64,000 bases of DNA from an uncultured Fibrobacter sp. (GCA_934699585.1 CAKUWY010000004.1:116172-180171), one strand, 5' to 3'. Positions 1 to 10,404 are shown, numbered from the stretch's first letter. The notes: generated by a model not told the origin, from the sequence alone. Numbers and translations: made by a program.

Positions 1-1240
<1,240 letters not shown>

Positions 1241-1249
1241 ATATTCCTC

Positions 1250-1327
1250 ACTTTTCCTACGGCCAAATTACTGGCACAGGTTCAAGGGGTTTGTTCTCAG
1301 CCATAGTTCCTATAGCACCCCCAAGTT
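1250..1327 (-). promoter_or_regulatory. TPP (THI-box) riboswitch upstream of thiC
   Basis: Read on the minus strand, the leader contains the conserved THI-box pieces in the right order: GGGGGTGCT, then GGCTGAGA, then ACCCCTTGAACCTG, then CCAGTAATTTGGCCGTAGGAA. These are the pyrimidine-sensing and pyrophosphate-sensing arms of the TPP aptamer. It ends about 10 bases before the thiC ATG, so the 3' strand of the aptamer overlaps the ribosome-binding region. That suggests translational control, though no terminator alternative was modelled. Confidence 0.93.
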
Positions 1328-1370
1328 TTTTCCACAATATAAAATTTTATCTTTCGTATCGAGGACATTT

Positions 1371-1871
1371 ATGGATATCAAGAAGACAAACGCTGCCCGA
1401 ATCTTGGACCGTCAAAAGATCCAGTACGAGCTGATCCCTTACAAAGTGGATGAAAACGACTTGGGCGCTCAACATGTGGCGGACAGTCTGGGCGAAGACA
1501 TCAACCAGGTTTTCAAGACAATCCTGGTCCATGGTGATAAAATCGGCTACCTGGTATGCGTCGTTCCAGGTAATTTGGAGGTGGACCTGAAGGGAGCCGC
1601 CAAGGTCAGCGGCAACAAGAAAATCGATACCGTCCCCTTGAAGGACTTGACCCCGTTGACAGGCTACATCCGGGGCGGTTGCAGCCCTCTTGGCCTCAAG
1701 AAGAACTTTCCCATTTTCATTCACGAAACGGCCCTGCAGTTCCCGTTCATCTATGTGAGTGCCGGTGAGCGTGGCCTGCAGCTAAAGATTGCCCCAGCAG
1801 ATTTGGTCAAGGCAACCCGCGGAACGGTGGGGGCGATTGCTCGCGTGCCGCCTACCGCGCCCGAAGACTGA
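1371..1871 (+). CDS. ybaK: Cys-tRNA(Pro)/Cys-tRNA(Cys) deacylase, YbaK/EbsC family
   Basis: A 166-residue protein of the YbaK/ProX editing-domain family, which hydrolyses mischarged Cys-tRNA(Pro) in the cytoplasm. It covers the whole domain: the N-terminal KTNAARILD and Y-x-L/I-I-P-Y segment, the central VFKTILVHGD, the VPGNLEVDLKGAAKVSGNKK segment with the conserved K and G residues, and GYIRGGCSPLGLKK near the end. The start is the ATG preceded by GAGG (1361-1364). Upstream in-frame sequence runs into the thiC riboswitch region and is not coding. It is divergent from thiC across a gap of about 130 bases. Confidence 0.92.
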   Translation: MDIKKTNAARILDRQKIQYELIPYKVDENDLGAQHVADSLGEDINQVFKTILVHGDKIGYLVCVVPGNLEVDLKGAAKVSGNKKIDTVPLKDLTPLTGYIRGGCSPLGLKKNFPIFIHETALQFPFIYVSAGERGLQLKIAPADLVKATRGTVGAIARVPPTAPED

Positions 1872-1897
1872 TTGTTTGGTGGCTAAGGGTTGGTTTT

Positions 1898-2674
1898 ATG
1901 GAATTTTTTGATTACTACGAGAAATTGTTCGGCGACCGGTGGCCTGCCCTGCTGGAATCCCTCAAGGGGGAATCCAGCTTTGAAAAGTTACAGTTTGGGG
2001 AAGGTCATGAACCTTATTTTTTGGACAAGGCGTCCGTCTTTGCGGCCGAATCGCTGGGCGTAGAGCCTGGAATGGATGTCCTGGACATGTGTGCCGCTCC
2101 CGGCGGAAAGTCCCTGATAATCGCGTCCAAACTCCAAGGCTCAGGTTCGCTGCAGTGTAACGACCGTTCGCCAGACAGACGGGAACGCCTTAAGCATGTT
2201 TTGGAAAATTCCTTGCCCAAAGAATGGCGTAGCATTATCAGTGTAACGGGATACGATGGAGTCAAGTTCGGTCTCCATAGAAAGGAGTCCTTTGACCGGA
2301 TTCTGCTGGACGCTCCTTGCTCTTCGGACCGGCATGTACTGAACTCTCCGGCTCACCTGGAGGTATGGTCTGCGAAGCGAATCAAGAGACTTGCGGTGGA
2401 ACAGGGCTCCCTTTTGGCTTCGGCCATTGATGCGCTACGCCCCGGTGGAATTCTTGTGTATGGCACTTGTGCTCTTTCGCCACTGGAAAACGATGGTGTG
2501 GTTTCAAGAATCCTGAAAAAACGCCCCGAGGCTTGCGCTGTTGAAATCTCGGATATTCCGGAGGGCGCAGACCGCACTGAGTTCGGGGTCCACATTTTGC
2601 CCGACAGGACAAACGGTTCTGGACCTATTTATTGTGCAAAAATCAAAAAAAAGCCCCGAACGGAAGGCTTTTAA
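1898..2674 (+). CDS. RsmB/NOP2/Sun-family RNA cytosine-C5 methyltransferase (NSUN4-like, short form)
   Basis: A 258-residue SAM-dependent m5C RNA methyltransferase. Motif I is DMCAAPGGKS (63-72). Motif IV is DAPCSSDRH (138-146), with the conserved Pro140-Cys141. Motif VI is YGTCALSPLEND (188-199), with the putative nucleophile Cys191. The PCSSDRH form resembles the NSUN4 branch rather than RsmB/RsmF. There is no N-terminal NusB-like domain and no C-terminal PUA, so the enzyme is close to a bare catalytic core and may need a partner. The substrate is probably rRNA, but the site cannot be assigned. It follows ybaK by 26 bases in the same direction and precedes the PEGA gene by 17 bases. Confidence 0.85.
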   Translation: MEFFDYYEKLFGDRWPALLESLKGESSFEKLQFGEGHEPYFLDKASVFAAESLGVEPGMDVLDMCAAPGGKSLIIASKLQGSGSLQCNDRSPDRRERLKHVLENSLPKEWRSIISVTGYDGVKFGLHRKESFDRILLDAPCSSDRHVLNSPAHLEVWSAKRIKRLAVEQGSLLASAIDALRPGGILVYGTCALSPLENDGVVSRILKKRPEACAVEISDIPEGADRTEFGVHILPDRTNGSGPIYCAKIKKKPRTEGF

Positions 2675-2691
2675 TAATATATCTTTGAAAT

Positions 2692-4356
2692 ATGTGGAAT
2701 CGTATTTGTGTGCTCTTTTTGGCCTTTGTGACGGCGTTGCCCGCCTTGGCCGACGAAGACGACTGGGATAATGATGCCGGGCAGACTCTTGCCCAAGAGG
2801 CTCCTGCCGCTGTTGCCGAATCGCCTACCCAGGCAGCCCCTGCTCCCGCAGAAGTGTCGGAGCCAGAATCTCCCGCTCCTGCGGTTGAGACTGCTCCTGC
2901 TGCCGAAGCTGCGGCAAAACCTGCCGAAAAGCCCGCCGATCCCTTTGCAAAACTGGACAGCGCAAAAGCCTCTGTGGACACGGTTGCCAAACCTGCTGTA
3001 GGCCGAGAAGTTCCTGTCCGTTACTGGATTATGGGCGATTCTGTGGAGCAAGAGGCCATCTTTATAAAGATTGAAAAAGATACGGTTTACCTGAAGCGCC
3101 CCAATGCCGACGAACAGAAAACTCTGGAAAAGTTGCAAGAAGAAACCATTGCCGCCATGGAAGAAAGCAATGGCCAGCATCAGGAGGAAGAGGATGAAGA
3201 AGCAGATTCCGTGGCGACTCCTGCACCGGTAGTCCCCGTTGCTGTGGCGGACACCACTCCTGCCGAACAACCCCAGGAACAGCCCCAGGAAGAGGTGGAT
3301 GACGGCGCTGACGACGACTTCGAGACTGCCCTTCAGAAAGAAGACACCCGTATGAAGCTGGAAGAAATTGCCCGCGTTGAAGAGGAAATCCGCCAGCAAG
3401 AGATTCAGGACAGTATCGCCGCCGATTCCGCGAACCCCTTCATCAAGATTTACCGTCTGGACCTGCGCCGTCTCTATAACATGGAAGACGACGAGATGAT
3501 CGACCTTGGCCTTTCGAATTATGTGGTTCCCGAATATGTGGATGACGAAGAGGACCTGGAGCTTTATCCGCCGGGAAGCGCAAACCTCTTTGTAACATCT
3601 GTTCCTGCGGCTTGTTCACTTTTCGTGAATGGCATTCCTATCAAGCAGGTAGCGCCGGATACCATCAAGCGTATTGCACCGGGCAAGTACACTATCTCGG
3701 TGATGCAGGTGCTGAAAGGCGTAGAATGGTGGGGAACGACCGTGGTCCGCATCAATTCCGACAGCCTAAACCGCATAGAGATTCCGGTAGAACGACCCTC
3801 TACCAGGTTGACCCTGAACACCGACCCCGAAGCGGTAGAAGTGTTCATCAACGAGGTGCCTACGGTGAACATTATGCCCCACTACATGACAGATGTGGTG
3901 GTGGACGGAATTCGCCCCCAGGCAAAGACTAGCCTTTACTTTAGAAAGGTTGGCTACCGCGATACCACCATTGTCACCGAAGTCAAGGCGTTCATGCCGA
4001 ACCTGATTAACGTGGAAATGGAACCTATTCTGGACGACCTTGCCTTGATTGAAGAACAGAACGCCTTTAACGATGAACGCAGCAAGCGTCGCATTGGACG
4101 CGGCCTGCTGTGGAGCTCTATCGTTCCCATTATTGCTGGTGGCGTCATGTGGTACTTGGCCGAAAAGGATTGGGATGACGCGGCCAAGAAAAAGAAGGCA
4201 TACGGAATGTCTGCCTTCGAAAGTCCTGACACCAAGAAAATGGTAAAGGACAACCACGACCTGAATAAGAAGGGCGATACCAAGGCGGGTATAGGCATTG
4301 GTCTAGGGGCTGTGGGAATAGGACTTTTGGTTGCGGGATTTGTCCTTGCATTCTAA
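2692..4356 (+). CDS. Exported PEGA-domain protein with Ala/Pro/Glu-rich linker
   Basis: A 554-residue envelope protein. An N-terminal signal peptide (about residues 1-20, ending ALA) is followed by a long Ala/Pro-rich low-complexity stretch (about 25-95), a small folded segment (about 105-150), an acidic coiled-coil-like part (about 150-240) and two PEGA-type beta modules (about 300-445: SANLFVTSVPAACSLFVNG, then RLTLNTDPEAVEVFINE). A hydrophobic segment lies around 472-490 and another ends the protein. PEGA domains are surface/periplasmic beta modules of unsettled function. No good Shine-Dalgarno sequence precedes the ATG. The last codons overlap the next gene by 26 bases, suggesting translational coupling. 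Function unknown. Confidence 0.75.
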   Translation: MWNRICVLFLAFVTALPALADEDDWDNDAGQTLAQEAPAAVAESPTQAAPAPAEVSEPESPAPAVETAPAAEAAAKPAEKPADPFAKLDSAKASVDTVAKPAVGREVPVRYWIMGDSVEQEAIFIKIEKDTVYLKRPNADEQKTLEKLQEETIAAMEESNGQHQEEEDEEADSVATPAPVVPVAVADTTPAEQPQEQPQEEVDDGADDDFETALQKEDTRMKLEEIARVEEEIRQQEIQDSIAADSANPFIKIYRLDLRRLYNMEDDEMIDLGLSNYVVPEYVDDEEDLELYPPGSANLFVTSVPAACSLFVNGIPIKQVAPDTIKRIAPGKYTISVMQVLKGVEWWGTTVVRINSDSLNRIEIPVERPSTRLTLNTDPEAVEVFINEVPTVNIMPHYMTDVVVDGIRPQAKTSLYFRKVGYRDTTIVTEVKAFMPNLINVEMEPILDDLALIEEQNAFNDERSKRRIGRGLLWSSIVPIIAGGVMWYLAEKDWDDAAKKKKAYGMSAFESPDTKKMVKDNHDLNKKGDTKAGIGIGLGAVGIGLLVAGFVLAF

Positions 4357-4933
4357 ATTTTTTCTTTTGTTTTTCGGGTTGTGCGCCTCTGTGGCCATGG
4401 CCCACCCTCATGTGTTTGTTGATGCTACGGTCAAGGTCCTTTTTGATGAGAAGGGACTCTCGGGCGTCCAGAACCATTGGGTTTACGACGAGGTCTATAG
4501 CGCCGCTACCATTGCCTCTGTAGATAAGGACGGCGACGGAAACCTATCGGCCGGCGAAAGCGAAGCGCTGAAGCCAGTTGTCTTGGGCGAAGCCGCTAAG
4601 TCGAATTATTTCAATTACATCCAAAGCGGTTCGGAGTTCTTGAAGGCAGGAAAGTTCCTCTCTTTTAAGGCCTCGGTGAAGAATCGCCGTCTGGTACTGG
4701 ATTTTGTGCTGGAATTCATAGTGCCTGTTGTAAATGACTATACGATGCTGGTACTGGTAGTGGCCGACCCTTCCAACTATGTGCAGGTCACGGCCGATAT
4801 GGAGAATGCGGACGTTTCTGCCCCAGGGAACATTGACGTGGAATTTTTTTCCGATAATCTTGAGGGATTATCCCTTTTTAAGGCGTTTCTTTCGTATGTA
4901 GAGGGGCTATACCTAAGGTTCAAGGCAAAATAA
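4331..4933 (+). CDS. DUF1007-family exported protein with an EF-hand-like loop
   Basis: A 200-residue protein with a short hydrophobic leader ending AMA and the mature start HPHVFVDA, the hallmark of DUF1007. Other DUF1007 members are found beside nickel/cobalt or zinc uptake genes, but no transporter lies here. A DKDGDGNLSAGE stretch (about residues 64-75) has the spacing of a calcium-binding EF-hand loop. The start is taken as TTG at 4331, with AGGA at 4320-4323 as ribosome site; in-frame TTGs at 4340 and 4346 are alternatives that would shorten the leader. It overlaps the PEGA gene's end by 26 bases. Confidence 0.75.
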   Translation: MRDLSLHSKFFLLFFGLCASVAMAHPHVFVDATVKVLFDEKGLSGVQNHWVYDEVYSAATIASVDKDGDGNLSAGESEALKPVVLGEAAKSNYFNYIQSGSEFLKAGKFLSFKASVKNRRLVLDFVLEFIVPVVNDYTMLVLVVADPSNYVQVTADMENADVSAPGNIDVEFFSDNLEGLSLFKAFLSYVEGLYLRFKAK

Positions 4934-4958
4934 GCGGAATTATTTTATCTTTTAAGTG

Positions 4959-5945
4959 ATGAAACGGCTTATTTTGTCAATACTTTTTTTTGCTTGTGCC
5001 GTTTGGGTTTACGGTCAAGAGCAGGATTCCGTTGCACAGGAGCCTGTTCAGGGTGTGTCGGAGCAGGTAAGTGACAACTTGCAGGAACAGGTTCAGGAAA
5101 CGGCTGGTCAGGAATCCTCGATTGTTTCGGAGACGGAGCAAAAAGATGTTTTGAACCTGACTTCTACGCCCCAAGAATCCAAACCAGAGGCCCCAAGCCA
5201 GGAAACGGTAAATCCACAGGTTTCCTCTGAGAATGCAGGGGAACCTGATTCCGCACAGAAATCGCAATCTGGAGGTCTTTTGGACGAACTTTACCCGGTG
5301 TCCCCTGAAGAAGCCGTTTCTGCCGGGCATATTCTTGGTGGTGCCACCTTGTCCTTGATTCAGGCGAATACCGAAGATGATGCGCTGAATGTCATTATCG
5401 GGGATGTGTATGAGGCCGATGGATATATGTTTACGGTTCAGGCTTTTGGAGGCTACTTTATCAAGGATGCCTTGGCCGTCGGTGCCCATTTAGGCTATTC
5501 CCGTACCTGGCTGGATGTAGATTTTTCCTTGCTGGAAGATATTGCCGATGTCAAACAGCACCGCAAGTACGTGAGCAACGGATTTTTTGTCCAGCCCTTC
5601 TTGAAGAACTACCTGAAGGTCATGGACTCTAAGAGCCTCTATTTTTTCAACGAAACCTCCGTATTGGTCCAGTATTCCTACGGAATGTCCCAGACCGATG
5701 ATGGTGAAGAGATGGACAAGACCCGCAACAAGACTTGGACTATCAAGGCGGGCCTAAATCCAGGTATCTGCATTATGGTGTTGAGCCGTTTTGCCTTTGA
5801 AACCTCTGTGGGGCTTCTGGGTCTAAGTACTAGCGTCGTGGATGTGGAAGAAAATGGCGAAAGCCATAGCAGACTGGTCTATAACATTGTGAATTTCACC
5901 ATCAACCTCTTGGCCCTAGATTTCTCTTTGGTCTATTTCTTCTAG
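4959..5945 (+). CDS. Putative outer-membrane protein with Gln/Glu-rich linker
   Basis: A 328-residue exported protein. The signal peptide ends near VYGQ (about residue 20). A Gln/Glu/Ser-rich unstructured region (about 20-105) leads to a domain with alternating hydrophobic/polar strands and an aromatic C-terminus (SLVYFF), as in small outer-membrane beta-barrels. GTG-ATG precede the coding region in tandem; the ATG is chosen. The stop is followed after 9 bases by the next lipoprotein gene, so the two are probably cotranscribed. No named family recognised. Confidence 0.65.
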   Translation: MKRLILSILFFACAVWVYGQEQDSVAQEPVQGVSEQVSDNLQEQVQETAGQESSIVSETEQKDVLNLTSTPQESKPEAPSQETVNPQVSSENAGEPDSAQKSQSGGLLDELYPVSPEEAVSAGHILGGATLSLIQANTEDDALNVIIGDVYEADGYMFTVQAFGGYFIKDALAVGAHLGYSRTWLDVDFSLLEDIADVKQHRKYVSNGFFVQPFLKNYLKVMDSKSLYFFNETSVLVQYSYGMSQTDDGEEMDKTRNKTWTIKAGLNPGICIMVLSRFAFETSVGLLGLSTSVVDVEENGESHSRLVYNIVNFTINLLALDFSLVYFF

Positions 5946-5954
5946 GAGGCGACG

Positions 5955-7568
5955 ATGAGAAAACTTGTTTTTGCTGGTGTTGTTGCCTTGTTCAGCTTGC
6001 TGGTAGTGGGCTGTTCGGAGGAATCCGATACTCCGCTGTTTCCGGAAGAAAAAATTTCGGAGGAGATGGAGTTGAAGCTTTCGGGGTGGACGGTGGATTC
6101 CTTAGACAAAAGGAATAAGGTAATCTATGTGAAATCAGCAAAGGGCTGGCTAGATTCCTTGGTTGTTGATTCTCTTGCTCTTCCGGGAAGTTCCGCCTTG
6201 TATTTGGCCGCCGACGACGATTTAGTGGACCCTGCGTTGGGCGAAAAGCTTGTTCCCGGAACGGTGATTTCTACGAAGGATACGAACCAGTTCTCCATTG
6301 TGGCCCTGGATTCTTACAACAGGATTGCGGGCGTGTGGTTGGTGGTTTGGAAACTGCCTGAAACGCCCAAGTCTTCCAATTCCAGTAATGGCTCGTCTGG
6401 AGCTTCAAATCCTGGTTCTTCTGTTTCTGAAAATAGTTCGTCTAGTGGCGAGAACTCGGAATCTTCGAGTGATTTATCTGGCACTTCATCGGGCTCTTCA
6501 CCGAATTCCTCAACAGGTTCCTCTTCAGAAGATGTTCCTGAATCTTCCACGTCTGTTGAAGCCGATTCTAGCAGCAGTTCTGCCGAAGCTCCGTCCAGCG
6601 GTAGCGCAACACCTGTTCCGCAGACAGTGAAACTTGAGGACTTGGACGTAGTCAACGGAAGGAATATATCTCTGATAGGTTCCAAAATATATGTGGAAAT
6701 GCCCTACGAGGCTGATCTTTCACAAATACAGTTGATACCCTTGGATACGACAAATGACTTGCGCCGTCCGGTGGATATGGAATTTGAGGATGAAGAGGGG
6801 AATGTGGCTACCTATACCGTGGTGGCAGGGGTACAGCTTCCTGGGTCGGACTTCAGTGACCGCAATGATTTCTGGGCTACCACTAGCGATGCTATGGCGG
6901 CATCAGCTAAAGTGAACCTGATTACAAGCTATTCGTCAAAAGCAAATTTGGTCTTCAAATCAGAATCTGAAACCCTGTATGCGGAGCTGTCAACGATTTC
7001 TGTGAGTAAGGGCATAACCGCATGGAAAATGGCGGGTGGCTTTTATTATGCAGGGCATTTTTCGGGAACGGATTGTAGCTACATCTATAAGGCCACCAAT
7101 GATAGTGATAGCGATCCGGCAGATTTCTCTCAGTACATGAGCCATGGACAACCTTTTACCGCTAGACCTAGTGCCTTTCAAATTCGATACAAATATGTTC
7201 ATGAGAAAAATTCTAATGAGACCTACCCGCAAAGAGCCTTGATATACGTGGTTCTGGTGAGTGCAGACAACAAGATTGTCGCTTCTGGAGTCATTACGGA
7301 ATCTAGTTCTGTCAATGATTGGACGTTGCAGACGGTGAATCTGGACTACGGCAGTGATAATGGGTTGCTTTCTGCAGGGTACACGGGCTTTTCCGATTTA
7401 GCGGGGGTGGGCTCTGGTGACGAAGACGTGGCTTCTATCCGTGTGATGTTTGCTTCGTCTGCTTTTGCCTACGTGGCCGATGGCGGAAATGCCTTTGTGA
7501 TGAGCGGAAGGTTCCGTGGTGGCGAAAATTCACAGCTGTTCCTGGATGATTTCAAACTGATTTACTAG
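5955..7568 (+). CDS. Lipoprotein with Ser-rich linker and C-terminal PCMD-type carbohydrate-related domain
   Basis: A 537-residue lipoprotein: signal sequence with lipobox VVGC (Cys about 20), an N-terminal beta domain (about 30-130), a Ser/Gly linker (about 140-220) typical of Fibrobacter exported proteins, then a C-terminal domain starting about residue 290 with PGSDFSDRNDFWATT and ending LFLDDFKLIY. That domain resembles PCMD (putative carbohydrate metabolism domain), best known from Bacteroidota surface proteins. AGGAGG precedes the ATG. The next gene has the same C-terminal architecture, so the two are paralogues, probably in one operon. Surface polysaccharide binding is an inference from the domain only. 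Confidence 0.7.
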   Translation: MRKLVFAGVVALFSLLVVGCSEESDTPLFPEEKISEEMELKLSGWTVDSLDKRNKVIYVKSAKGWLDSLVVDSLALPGSSALYLAADDDLVDPALGEKLVPGTVISTKDTNQFSIVALDSYNRIAGVWLVVWKLPETPKSSNSSNGSSGASNPGSSVSENSSSSGENSESSSDLSGTSSGSSPNSSTGSSSEDVPESSTSVEADSSSSSAEAPSSGSATPVPQTVKLEDLDVVNGRNISLIGSKIYVEMPYEADLSQIQLIPLDTTNDLRRPVDMEFEDEEGNVATYTVVAGVQLPGSDFSDRNDFWATTSDAMAASAKVNLITSYSSKANLVFKSESETLYAELSTISVSKGITAWKMAGGFYYAGHFSGTDCSYIYKATNDSDSDPADFSQYMSHGQPFTARPSAFQIRYKYVHEKNSNETYPQRALIYVVLVSADNKIVASGVITESSSVNDWTLQTVNLDYGSDNGLLSAGYTGFSDLAGVGSGDEDVASIRVMFASSAFAYVADGGNAFVMSGRFRGGENSQLFLDDFKLIY

Positions 7569-7578
7569 GAGAATGAAT

Positions 7579-9939
7579 ATGGTTCTATTTAAGAAAAATA
7601 ATTCTCCTGCAAAGAAACTCTGGATGGTCTTGTGGACAGGCCTTTGGGCCTTGTTGATGAGCTGTTCTGCCGATTACGATGAATTCGGTACATCGCCCTA
7701 CCATATGTTTAATGAAATCGTTTTTGAAGAACAGGAAGGAGATGCTGAGGTTTATCCCGATGAACAACGGATGGTCATTAATCTGAAGGCCGTTCCTGAT
7801 TCTCAACAGGTGTGGGATTCCGTTACGATAGAGAGTATAAACATAAGCAATATGGCGAGCCTCCATCTGGTTGAAAGTAAGGTGCTGGAATTTCCCTCTG
7901 ATTCCTTGGCTCTGGATTCTCTTGTCAAAAAGGTGGCCTATGTGGAGAAGAAGCTGAAGGACGGAAGTAAATTACGCCTGCCTGCTAGCCGAATACTCTA
8001 TATGGTGATTATCGCCGAAAACGGGGATATGGCCCTATGGCAGTTAAAATTTGTTGTTCCGGATGAGGGCTCTTCTACAGATAATCCTGGAGAGAACGGT
8101 TCTGGCGAATCTGGCAATGATGGTGGTGAAACGTCCAAATCTTCGGATAACTCCATTTCTCTGGATTTCAAGGATGCCTTGGAGACGGTGGTGAAAGGGG
8201 ATTCGATTTACGTGACGTATTCTCAGGGGTACAATGTGAAATCAGTTGTGCTTTCCAATGTGGTTATTCCCAGTAATGCAACAGTGTCGCCGGATCCAAA
8301 GTCAATAAAAGATTGGTCGGCTCCTCAAAAAATCAAGGTGAAGGCCGAAGATGGTTCGGAAAAAGTTTGGACTGTGATAGTCTTCTCCATCAAGAGTAAC
8401 GCTACTGATTTGCAGCTGCTTTTCAAAGACCAACTCAAGGTGAATCGCTCTCAGGATACGATTTATATCAAGCTAAAAAACGGCTCCTCGGTAGGAAACG
8501 CAGTCGTAGATTCCTATGCTGTTTCTGATGGTGCTTCTGTGAGTCCTAAACCCGATACGATTAAGGCCTGGAAAAATTTCCAATCCTTCAAGGTGACGGC
8601 TGAAGATGGTACGGTCAAAACTTGGGTGCTTTCGCTTTCAATTGCCGCCGCAGACGAAAAAGTTTCCAGCGACAAGGAACTGATTTCTATTTTGGCGACA
8701 GGTGAGGAATCCGCGGCGACTATAGACAAGTCTAAGAAAACCGTTGAGTTGCATTTGAAATCAGGTTCAGACCTTTCTTCAGTCAATGTATCGCTGGAAA
8801 TTTCGGGAACGGCATCACATAATCTTCCAGAGACGTTGGATCTTCGGGAAGCGGCGACGTTTACGATTACTGCAGAGGACGCCTCTTCTGAAACTTGGAC
8901 ATTGACGGCCTCCGTGCCGGCAGAGCCTCCGCGTGTGTTGTCGCTAAAGATTGCGGGCAGGCAGGCTATTATCGATACGGTAGAAAAGTCTATCCATGTG
9001 GATTCCCTGCCGTTCCGTACAGACCTGAAGTCCTTGGAGCTGACGGAGCTGAAACTTTCCAACGGTGCCACGGCCGCCGGTTTTGCCGTTGGTAGCAAGT
9101 ATGATTTTGGAACAGGACAGGAAATGGTCGTAAAGAATGCTGCCGGGGAATCTTTTACATACAGGGTTAAGGCCGGCTATCAGTTGCCTGGAGGGGACTT
9201 CAATAGTTGGAATGGCGATAAATCCAAGCCTGATTCCATTTGGGGTAACGCCAATACAATTATCACAACGACGGAAAAATATACTTCAGGTTCTTTAATC
9301 GGAGCGGTGATTTCAACAAACTCAGTTATGAGCAAAATTGCCAGTGGAAGCCTTTATACGGCAGATTTCAACCCGAATGGAGTTGGAACGCTTTCTATGG
9401 CAAGTTCAAGTACATGGCCCGATGGAAATGAACTCCTTGACTTTGGCAAACCGTTTGCTGCTCGGCCTGAATATGTTGAATTTAGGTTGTCGTATGTGGG
9501 CAAGAGCGGTGACAGCTGTGATGCTTATATTCTCCTGGAAAATCGTACAGGAGACAAGAATGTCAATCGAAAGTCCAGTGATGTGAACAAGTTGGTGGCC
9601 AGCGCCTGGTATCGCTCTACCACAGACGACAATTCGGGCCGTACTAATCCTGATGTTGTCAGTGTATCGGAACGAGATGCCAACGGAATGGTGACAATTA
9701 GGTTGAAATTGAAGTACGGAAAGCCCCTTTCTGGTTCTCCCATTGAAAAGTCATCAACGTTTAATACCACGCTAAAATCCTCGAACAAGTCGGCCATAAA
9801 TAATGGCTTGATTCAGGGCACCGGAGATGAGCCCGTTACCCATATCCGCGTAGTCTTTGCTTCTAGTGCCGACGGGAACCACTATGTTGGGGTCAAGGAT
9901 TCAAAGCTGATTGTCGATGATATTCGCCTAATTTATTAG
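7579..9939 (+). CDS. Lipoprotein with three Ig-like TAEDG repeats and C-terminal PCMD-type domain
   Basis: A 786-residue lipoprotein with lipobox LMSC and an N-terminal domain like that of the preceding gene. Three tandem beta-sandwich repeats of about 80 residues follow, each ending in an AEDG-x-x-K-x-W-like motif (KVKAEDGSEKVW, KVTAEDGTVKTW, TITAEDASSETW), as in surface modules common in Bacteroidota. The C-terminal PCMD-like domain begins PGGDFNSWNGD and ends LIVDDIRLIY, matching its neighbour. AGGAG at 7567-7571 fits the second ATG (7579) better than the first (7573). The gene ends before a terminator. Likely cell-surface anchored; ligand unknown. Confidence 0.7.
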   Translation: MVLFKKNNSPAKKLWMVLWTGLWALLMSCSADYDEFGTSPYHMFNEIVFEEQEGDAEVYPDEQRMVINLKAVPDSQQVWDSVTIESINISNMASLHLVESKVLEFPSDSLALDSLVKKVAYVEKKLKDGSKLRLPASRILYMVIIAENGDMALWQLKFVVPDEGSSTDNPGENGSGESGNDGGETSKSSDNSISLDFKDALETVVKGDSIYVTYSQGYNVKSVVLSNVVIPSNATVSPDPKSIKDWSAPQKIKVKAEDGSEKVWTVIVFSIKSNATDLQLLFKDQLKVNRSQDTIYIKLKNGSSVGNAVVDSYAVSDGASVSPKPDTIKAWKNFQSFKVTAEDGTVKTWVLSLSIAAADEKVSSDKELISILATGEESAATIDKSKKTVELHLKSGSDLSSVNVSLEISGTASHNLPETLDLREAATFTITAEDASSETWTLTASVPAEPPRVLSLKIAGRQAIIDTVEKSIHVDSLPFRTDLKSLELTELKLSNGATAAGFAVGSKYDFGTGQEMVVKNAAGESFTYRVKAGYQLPGGDFNSWNGDKSKPDSIWGNANTIITTTEKYTSGSLIGAVISTNSVMSKIASGSLYTADFNPNGVGTLSMASSSTWPDGNELLDFGKPFAARPEYVEFRLSYVGKSGDSCDAYILLENRTGDKNVNRKSSDVNKLVASAWYRSTTDDNSGRTNPDVVSVSERDANGMVTIRLKLKYGKPLSGSPIEKSSTFNTTLKSSNKSAINNGLIQGTGDEPVTHIRVVFASSADGNHYVGVKDSKLIVDDIRLIY

Positions 9940-9964
9940 CACCGGGCGTTCAGGACTGTTTTGT

Positions 9965-9989
9965 CCCCGATTTGTGTCGGGGGCTTTTG
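9965..9989 (+). terminator. Rho-independent terminator after the lipoprotein operon
   Basis: Hairpin CCCCGA-TTTGTG-TCGGGG followed by GCTTTTGC, 26 bases after the stop of the PCMD lipoprotein gene and before trxA. Confidence 0.7.
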
Positions 9990-10014
9990 CTATATTTGGG
10001 CTAGGAGGATTTAT

Positions 10015-10338
10015 ATGGCAGTTTTGAACCTTTCTGCAGCAAAGTTTGACGAGGTGATCCGCTCGGGTCAGCTGGTATTTGTGGATTTCTGGGCCACCTG
10101 GTGCCGTCCGTGCATGATGATGGGCCCCATCATCGAGGAACTTGCCGGCGATTACGAAGGCAAGGCCATCATCGCCAAGATGAACGTAGATGACGACGGC
10201 GTCAAGGACATTTGCGCCCGCTACGGCATCACCAACATTCCCAATATGAAGCTGTTTAAGAACGGCGTAGAAGTGGGCAATGTGGTCGGGGCCGTTCCCA
10301 AGGCCACGGTCAAGGGCGTCATCGACAAGAACCTTTAG
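10015..10338 (+). CDS. trxA: Thioredoxin
   Basis: A 107-residue thioredoxin reducing protein disulfides in the cytoplasm. The active site is WCRPC (29-33), with Arg in place of the usual Gly, a variant seen in many bacterial thioredoxins. The cis-Pro loop reads TNIPNM and the KNG/G turn is in place. AGGAGG lies 6 bases before the ATG. The upstream in-frame extension overlaps the terminator of the previous gene and is excluded. No signal peptide. Confidence 0.93.
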   Translation: MAVLNLSAAKFDEVIRSGQLVFVDFWATWCRPCMMMGPIIEELAGDYEGKAIIAKMNVDDDGVKDICARYGITNIPNMKLFKNGVEVGNVVGAVPKATVKGVIDKNL

Positions 10339-10345
10339 TCCAGGG

Positions 10346-10402
10346 TGTCATCCTGAGCGGAGCAACGAAGTTGCGTAGTCAAAGGATCCAGGCCTGTTTT
10401 TT
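10346..10402. repeat. Dispersed GTCATCCTGAG...GGATCC intergenic element
   Basis: GTCATCCTGAGCGGAGC, a short loop, then AAAGGATCC and CCTGTTTTTTA fill the gap between trxA and hisF. A relative with the same order of parts (GTCATCCTGAG, AAGGATCC, CGTTTTTTA) lies at 20213-20258 after hisN. The T run may make it act as a terminator. The hisF gene starts immediately after it with no Shine-Dalgarno sequence. Confidence 0.6.
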
Positions 10403-10404
10403 AT

